In this document: one piece after another, positions 60,030 to 64,000 of the stretch
Layout of the letters: the number at the start of each line of letters is the position of its first letter
Position numbering within the stretch: the stretch's first letter is position 1
Assembly (NCBI GenBank): GCA_032622095.1
Contig: CP136061.1
Location: 216,970,373-217,034,372 of the forward strand
Source of the DNA: Siphonodentalium dalli
Lineage: Eukaryota; Mollusca; Scaphopoda; Gadilida; Siphonodentaliidae
Length of the DNA: 64,000 nt
Direction: 5' to 3'
The notes under the pieces: generated by a model
Database searches by the model: none
The model's input: only the letters and a program-made list of their open reading frames with translations
What the model was told of the DNA's origin: nothing
Program-made: the position numbers and the translations under genes

Positions 60030-60770
60030 CTATAATACAAATGAAAAAATAAATTCAGGGAGGGGTGGGCGATACAGGGAACTAAGGGTTGAACCGATAT
60101 AAATTTATAGAGCGATAATGGCCAATGTTGACATATTATGCATCTCAATTCTACTGAACATTGCAACAAGGCTATAAAATAGGGGGTGTCAGAATCTTAG
60201 TCATCTCTATATAGTGCCAGAATGGTCATTTATGGACTTCTATAAGATGTTGTGTTGGTTATATGGACTCGGAGAAAAAGGGGTTTGTACCGATGAACTG
60301 ACATAAATTAGTGGAGCGATGTTGCCATGTAATGTATCGCGACTGTACTAAAGCAGCAATGATATAAAATTGGGGGGGGGGGATGAAATTATCTCTATGT
60401 CTATAGATGGCACCAGGATTATATAGAAAGGAATAGCAATTGATATACGTATACGGTATACTATAGTAATACCATAGACATATAAGTACAAGTATCACGC
60501 GATAAAATATTACGTAACATGACTTTTCCGATGAAAGAAATAAATAAATTGGACCGGGATTAGAGGTTGGGTTGGTTATATGTGGATAATTGGATATAGA
60601 ATTCATACCGATGAAACGATACAAATTAGTGGAGCGATAAAGACCAATGTTGACACTTAGTCAGGCTACGCGGGAGAAAATAGGGGTTGATACGATAGAC
60701 CAAAATAAATTTGTCGGGTGATAATGACCAATGTTGATGTATAAAGTAACGCGACTGTACTGTCGCACAA
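60030..60770. repeat. Degenerate repeats with 'ACCGATGAAC...AGCGATAATG'
   Basis: Three to four diverged units share GGTT-GATACGATA/ACCGATA, AATTTATAGAGCGATAATG and CCAATGTTGAC-TAT at ~60090, ~60290, ~60610 and ~60700. A G-run lies at ~60373. Confidence 0.6.
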
Positions 60771-60854
60771 TTATCAGGTGTAACCGGTCAAATATGGACT
60801 CTAGTGCCCAATATGGAACAGCTCAGAAAATATTTGCAGGGCCCTAAAATTTAT

Positions 60855-61190
60855 TTAACATGGCATTTGCCATTAAAATCGATTTATGTCGATAAAACTG
60901 TCATTTTTCAAAAATTTAAGCTGAGACTTGGTGTTTGTGCGTGGGGTAGTTATATATTCCTAAAATGACAGAGTACAGCACGTAATTATGTTTTAGATGG
61001 AAGAAATGAATTTAGTTCAATGATAAAATTTAACATGGCATTTGCCATTAAAATCGATTTATGTCGATAAAACTGTCATTTTTCAAAATTTTAAGCTGAG
61101 ACTTGGTGTATGTGCGTGGAATACATATATATTCCTAAAATGACAGAGTCCAGCGCGTAATTATGTTTTAGATGGAAGAAGTTGAATTTG
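60855..61190. repeat. ~174-bp tandem duplication
   Basis: ATGGCATTTGCCATTAAAAT through TTTTAGATGGAAGAA appears twice with few changes. Confidence 0.9.
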
Positions 61191-61485
61191 TTTTCGATAA
61201 TAAATTCGCAGCGTGGACGCGGGTCAACCCGGTCATCGAGTGCGCTCAATTTGTAAACAAAGTTTTGTCAATAGTCGTTTTGGTCAAACTATCCCTTTTA
61301 GACCGGGACAGCAGATCCGAATAGTAGCTAAGATGTATTTAGATAGAATTATTCGGGTTGTAGTTTAAGAGAATCGAGTGGAGAAATCTTGGTGATAATT
61401 CCAGAAAATAAAGATGGCGGAGAATCACAATGAAACTACCCACAATTCACTTCACTACACCAGGGGGGTTCGCAATGGGTTACAC

Positions 61486-61916
61486 ATTATTTTCAGTCTA
61501 TCAAATTATTTATATTTTCAACAACAAGTGACTTTAAGTTTACAATTTCAGCCTATCCTGACTCTATCGATACGATTTATCATATTTTCATAAATATATT
61601 ATACACCGCTGGCGTTAACTAAAGTTACAATTTCGGCATCTACGTGATTCTATCGGTACGATTGGGTAATGGTACAAAACAAAATGTCCAAGAATACATT
61701 AGGGGCTCCCAATGGGTTATATATTATTTTCAGTCTATCAAATTATTTATATTTTCAACAACATATTATTACACCGGTGACTTTAAGTTTACAATTTCAG
61801 CCTGTCCTGACTCTATCGATACGATTTATCATATTTTCATAAACATATTATACACCGGTGGCGTTAACTTTACAATTTCGGCATCTACGTGATTCTATCG
61901 GTACGATTGAGTAAGG
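61486..61916. repeat. ~240-bp tandem duplication
   Basis: TTTTCAGTCTATCAAATTAT through GATTCTATCGGTACGATTG occurs twice, with a small indel difference. Confidence 0.88.
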
Positions 61917-63405
61917 TACAACAAATCTCCAAGAATACATTCGCCCTGTCCACCACACAATATCAAAATCACAGAAACTAGATACACCACATGTGGCGTA
62001 ACAAGAAAACCAATGTCAGAAATGGTAACGCGCTCAAGATCATATATTATATACACATGATTGTAATTATAGAATATAAAATATATTGGTTTCGCGAATG
62101 ACCTACTCAGAATTCCGTTAAAATAACAATAACAACCAGCACATAATTAACGAACGCGCCGCCGACTCCGCCGTCTCCGACTACAACCCCCAGTGGGCTG
62201 GAGAACGAAAAAAGTCTATAAAAGTTGAAATATAAGACTTACAAATTATCTTTTTCATTTCTTTTATTTGTAATTGACAAAGCTTATCACAAACCAAAAA
62301 TCAACATTATTGACATAACGTTAATTAACGACAATAAACGAAATTGAAATTCCTAACAACACCTTTTACCGGACTCGTCCTACGGCTCGCAGTTCGACTT
62401 TTAATCATACCAAAATTTTCCATTCTATAAATAAAACACCCATGTTAATGTCAGCGCCCACAGCTATCTAGAATCTCAAGGACAGTATACACGCGGCGCG
62501 CGTAATGAGATTATGCTATATATTATACATCAAAGTATAATATATAGAAACCGATTTTACTTATGTTATACACACAATTTATATACACATATAATGTTAT
62601 ACTATAATTATCATTGCACTGTCAACATGTATATGAATTTTATCAAAATAAACTAAAATCAAACCCTAATATTCCAATGTGTAATGATGGAGGAGTGATT
62701 TCATGAAATTAATGGAGCTATGCATCATTATATATTTAATTTAGTATACGCTTCAGTTGTCGTGTTGTTTTAGACGATCTACCGACATTGATTGATGCCA
62801 TATTAGCTCAAATCTGATCGGCTGTATTGTATTAGCCATGAATTCCCAGGGAATAAATATACAGCTGAGTTTCTGAGCAATATATAATTGATCATTGCCT
62901 GACGGAAATGGATCGACCGGAGAGTCTTTCTGGCCAGCCACCATCGTCATGTAATAATCAAGCAACTGGACGTGTGACAGGAATTGGGTAGTGGGTGGCT
63001 TATCCACACAATGTTTAGTCAACAGTTACACATTCATGGAATGACTCTGATATGTATCGCAATATATCGCGATACGTATATATTAATTTTGAGACACTAA
63101 CGACTATCCACAAAAAGATAATCCTGTGATCTAACCATTGCAATAATTGCGCTATAGATATAGACATAATTATATGATTATAATTGACTAATTACACAGA
63201 TAAACTATTTACTATATATCATTATGTCATTTAACCATTTATTTTACCTACATACGGAAAAATTAAGACGAAAATTTAAACAAATGCTCCTTAATAGGAG
63301 AGTTAATGGGTACTGTACTCAATTGTAATTCAATTGAGTATTTGTCACTAAAAACAAGCATTCTGATTGGCCGAGAGCGGCTAACTTTATCGTTTTCGAT
63401 TCACC
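61917..63405. other. Intergenic stretch
   Basis: A minus-strand frame at 62753-63022 (89 codons) looks mildly protein-like but has no recognised family. ATATATCGCGATACGTAT at ~63063 resembles the subterminal motif of the hAT at 264. No other feature. Confidence 0.4.
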
Positions 63406-63602
63406 GACATCGGCCGCTTCAGCGTGCATCAAATCTGAATGTAGCACGGTCAAATTTCATCGGCGCAGAACGAGTAGCGAAACGAGCACACCCGCGCGTT
63501 GTTGTCTATAGATATCGTTCATCGGCCGCTTCAGCGTGCATCAAATCTGAATGTGGCACGGTACAATTTCATCGGCGCAGAACGGAGTAGCGAAACGAGC
63601 CA
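63406..63602. repeat. 111-bp tandem duplication, GC-rich
   Basis: CATCGGCCGCTTCAGCGTGC through GAGTAGCGAAACGAGC occurs twice at 111-bp spacing, followed by a C-run at 63606-63620. Confidence 0.9.
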
Positions 63603-63791
63603 ACCACCCCCCCCCCCCCCACAGGAAATGGTTACGGAGCAGTGTTCCGAGTAACGCAATGAACAAACCCAATGATTTGTGCACGGTGACAACGGCGAAA
63701 TGAAAGTCTCGATTCGTGTCATGCAAATGACTAAATGATACTTTTTATACAGTTTTTTTTCTTCAAATTCCTTGCTAGATTGAATTACAAT

Positions 63792-63937
63792 GGAGATAAA
63801 CGTACCCTGTTTCGTTGTACATTCTGGGATTCGAGCATTAAAACAGTTTGTGAACTCGCCGGCAAGCCGGCTCGTTCACAAACTGTTTTCATGTTCGAAT
63901 CCCAGAATGTACAACTCAACAGGGTATGTTTATCTCC
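63792..63937. repeat. Palindrome with ~64-bp arms
   Basis: GGAGATAAACGTACCCTGTT pairs with its inverse at 63918-63937. The arms meet at a CGCCGGC-aa-GCCGGC centre, with a few mismatches. Probably a foldback MITE, but no target duplication was identified. Confidence 0.85.
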
Positions 63938-64000
63938 TAAATGTTGTTGGTGTTTTCTATATTCTCTGCTTGGTCGAATAAGGTAACCATGCAGACTTCC

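Overview
The window looks like a piece of a eukaryotic, probably molluscan (most likely bivalve) nuclear genome. Reasons: it is AT-rich and almost gene-free; the one recognisable gene is an intron-split secreted chitin-binding protein; and it is packed with non-autonomous DNA transposons. Among these are elements built like the oyster 'pearl' family (short subterminal inverted repeat, GTCY/GTCC microsatellite, a core of ~160-175 bp tandem repeats, a 3' mini-hairpin). The species assignment is an inference; no ribosomal, mitochondrial or long coding marker is present. I see no tRNA, rRNA, CRISPR array or intact transposase or reverse transcriptase.

Layout. 1-8 kb: a hAT element with a broken BED-finger remnant (264-1538), a possible minus-strand exon (1586-1685), a foldback element, nested pearl-like elements (4.5-7.8 kb) and a second hAT with perfect 8-bp target duplications (7013-7710) sitting inside one of them. 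9-16 kb: two related long palindromes, a piggyBac-type MITE, a TTAA-flanked MITE split by a pearl insertion (its empty counterpart lies at 20402-20906), a large pearl (13.85-15.34 kb) and a third hAT. 18-24 kb: a foldback element, pearl-type core repeats, the empty-site MITE, a decayed C2H2 zinc-finger gene in an inverted duplication, and two pearls joined head to tail. 26-30 kb: a 1.37-kb inverted-repeat element whose ends are arrays of a 21-bp palindromic unit, then tandem duplications. 32-35.7 kb: a foldback element, an array of 12 GATATC-centred palindromes, GC-rich repeats, and a piggyBac MITE with two mirror-image hairpins.

35.8-38.5 kb: minus-strand chitin-binding gene. Exon 1 (signal peptide plus one CBM14/peritrophin domain) and exon 2 (a second domain) join in frame with phase-1 introns. 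The 2.2-kb intron between them holds a pearl that is itself interrupted by an 809-bp Mutator-like MITE. 40.4-42.3 kb: three Helitron copies abutting head to tail with canonical TC...CTAG ends.

43-57 kb: two giant foldback structures side by side. The first (43451-48703) has 1.38-kb near-identical outer arms and minisatellite inner arms. The second (49804-57015) is a 7.2-kb TIR element with a 9-bp target duplication, whose whole interior is ~730/780-bp units running inward from each end. 57-64 kb: duplicated Tc1/mariner-type MITEs, several local tandem duplications and a terminal palindrome.

The genes do not form an operon or pathway. The main theme is repeated, independent evolution of palindromic and foldback architecture: at least fifteen inverted-repeat structures from several superfamilies in 64 kb. 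All mobile elements here look non-autonomous and would depend on enzymes supplied elsewhere.
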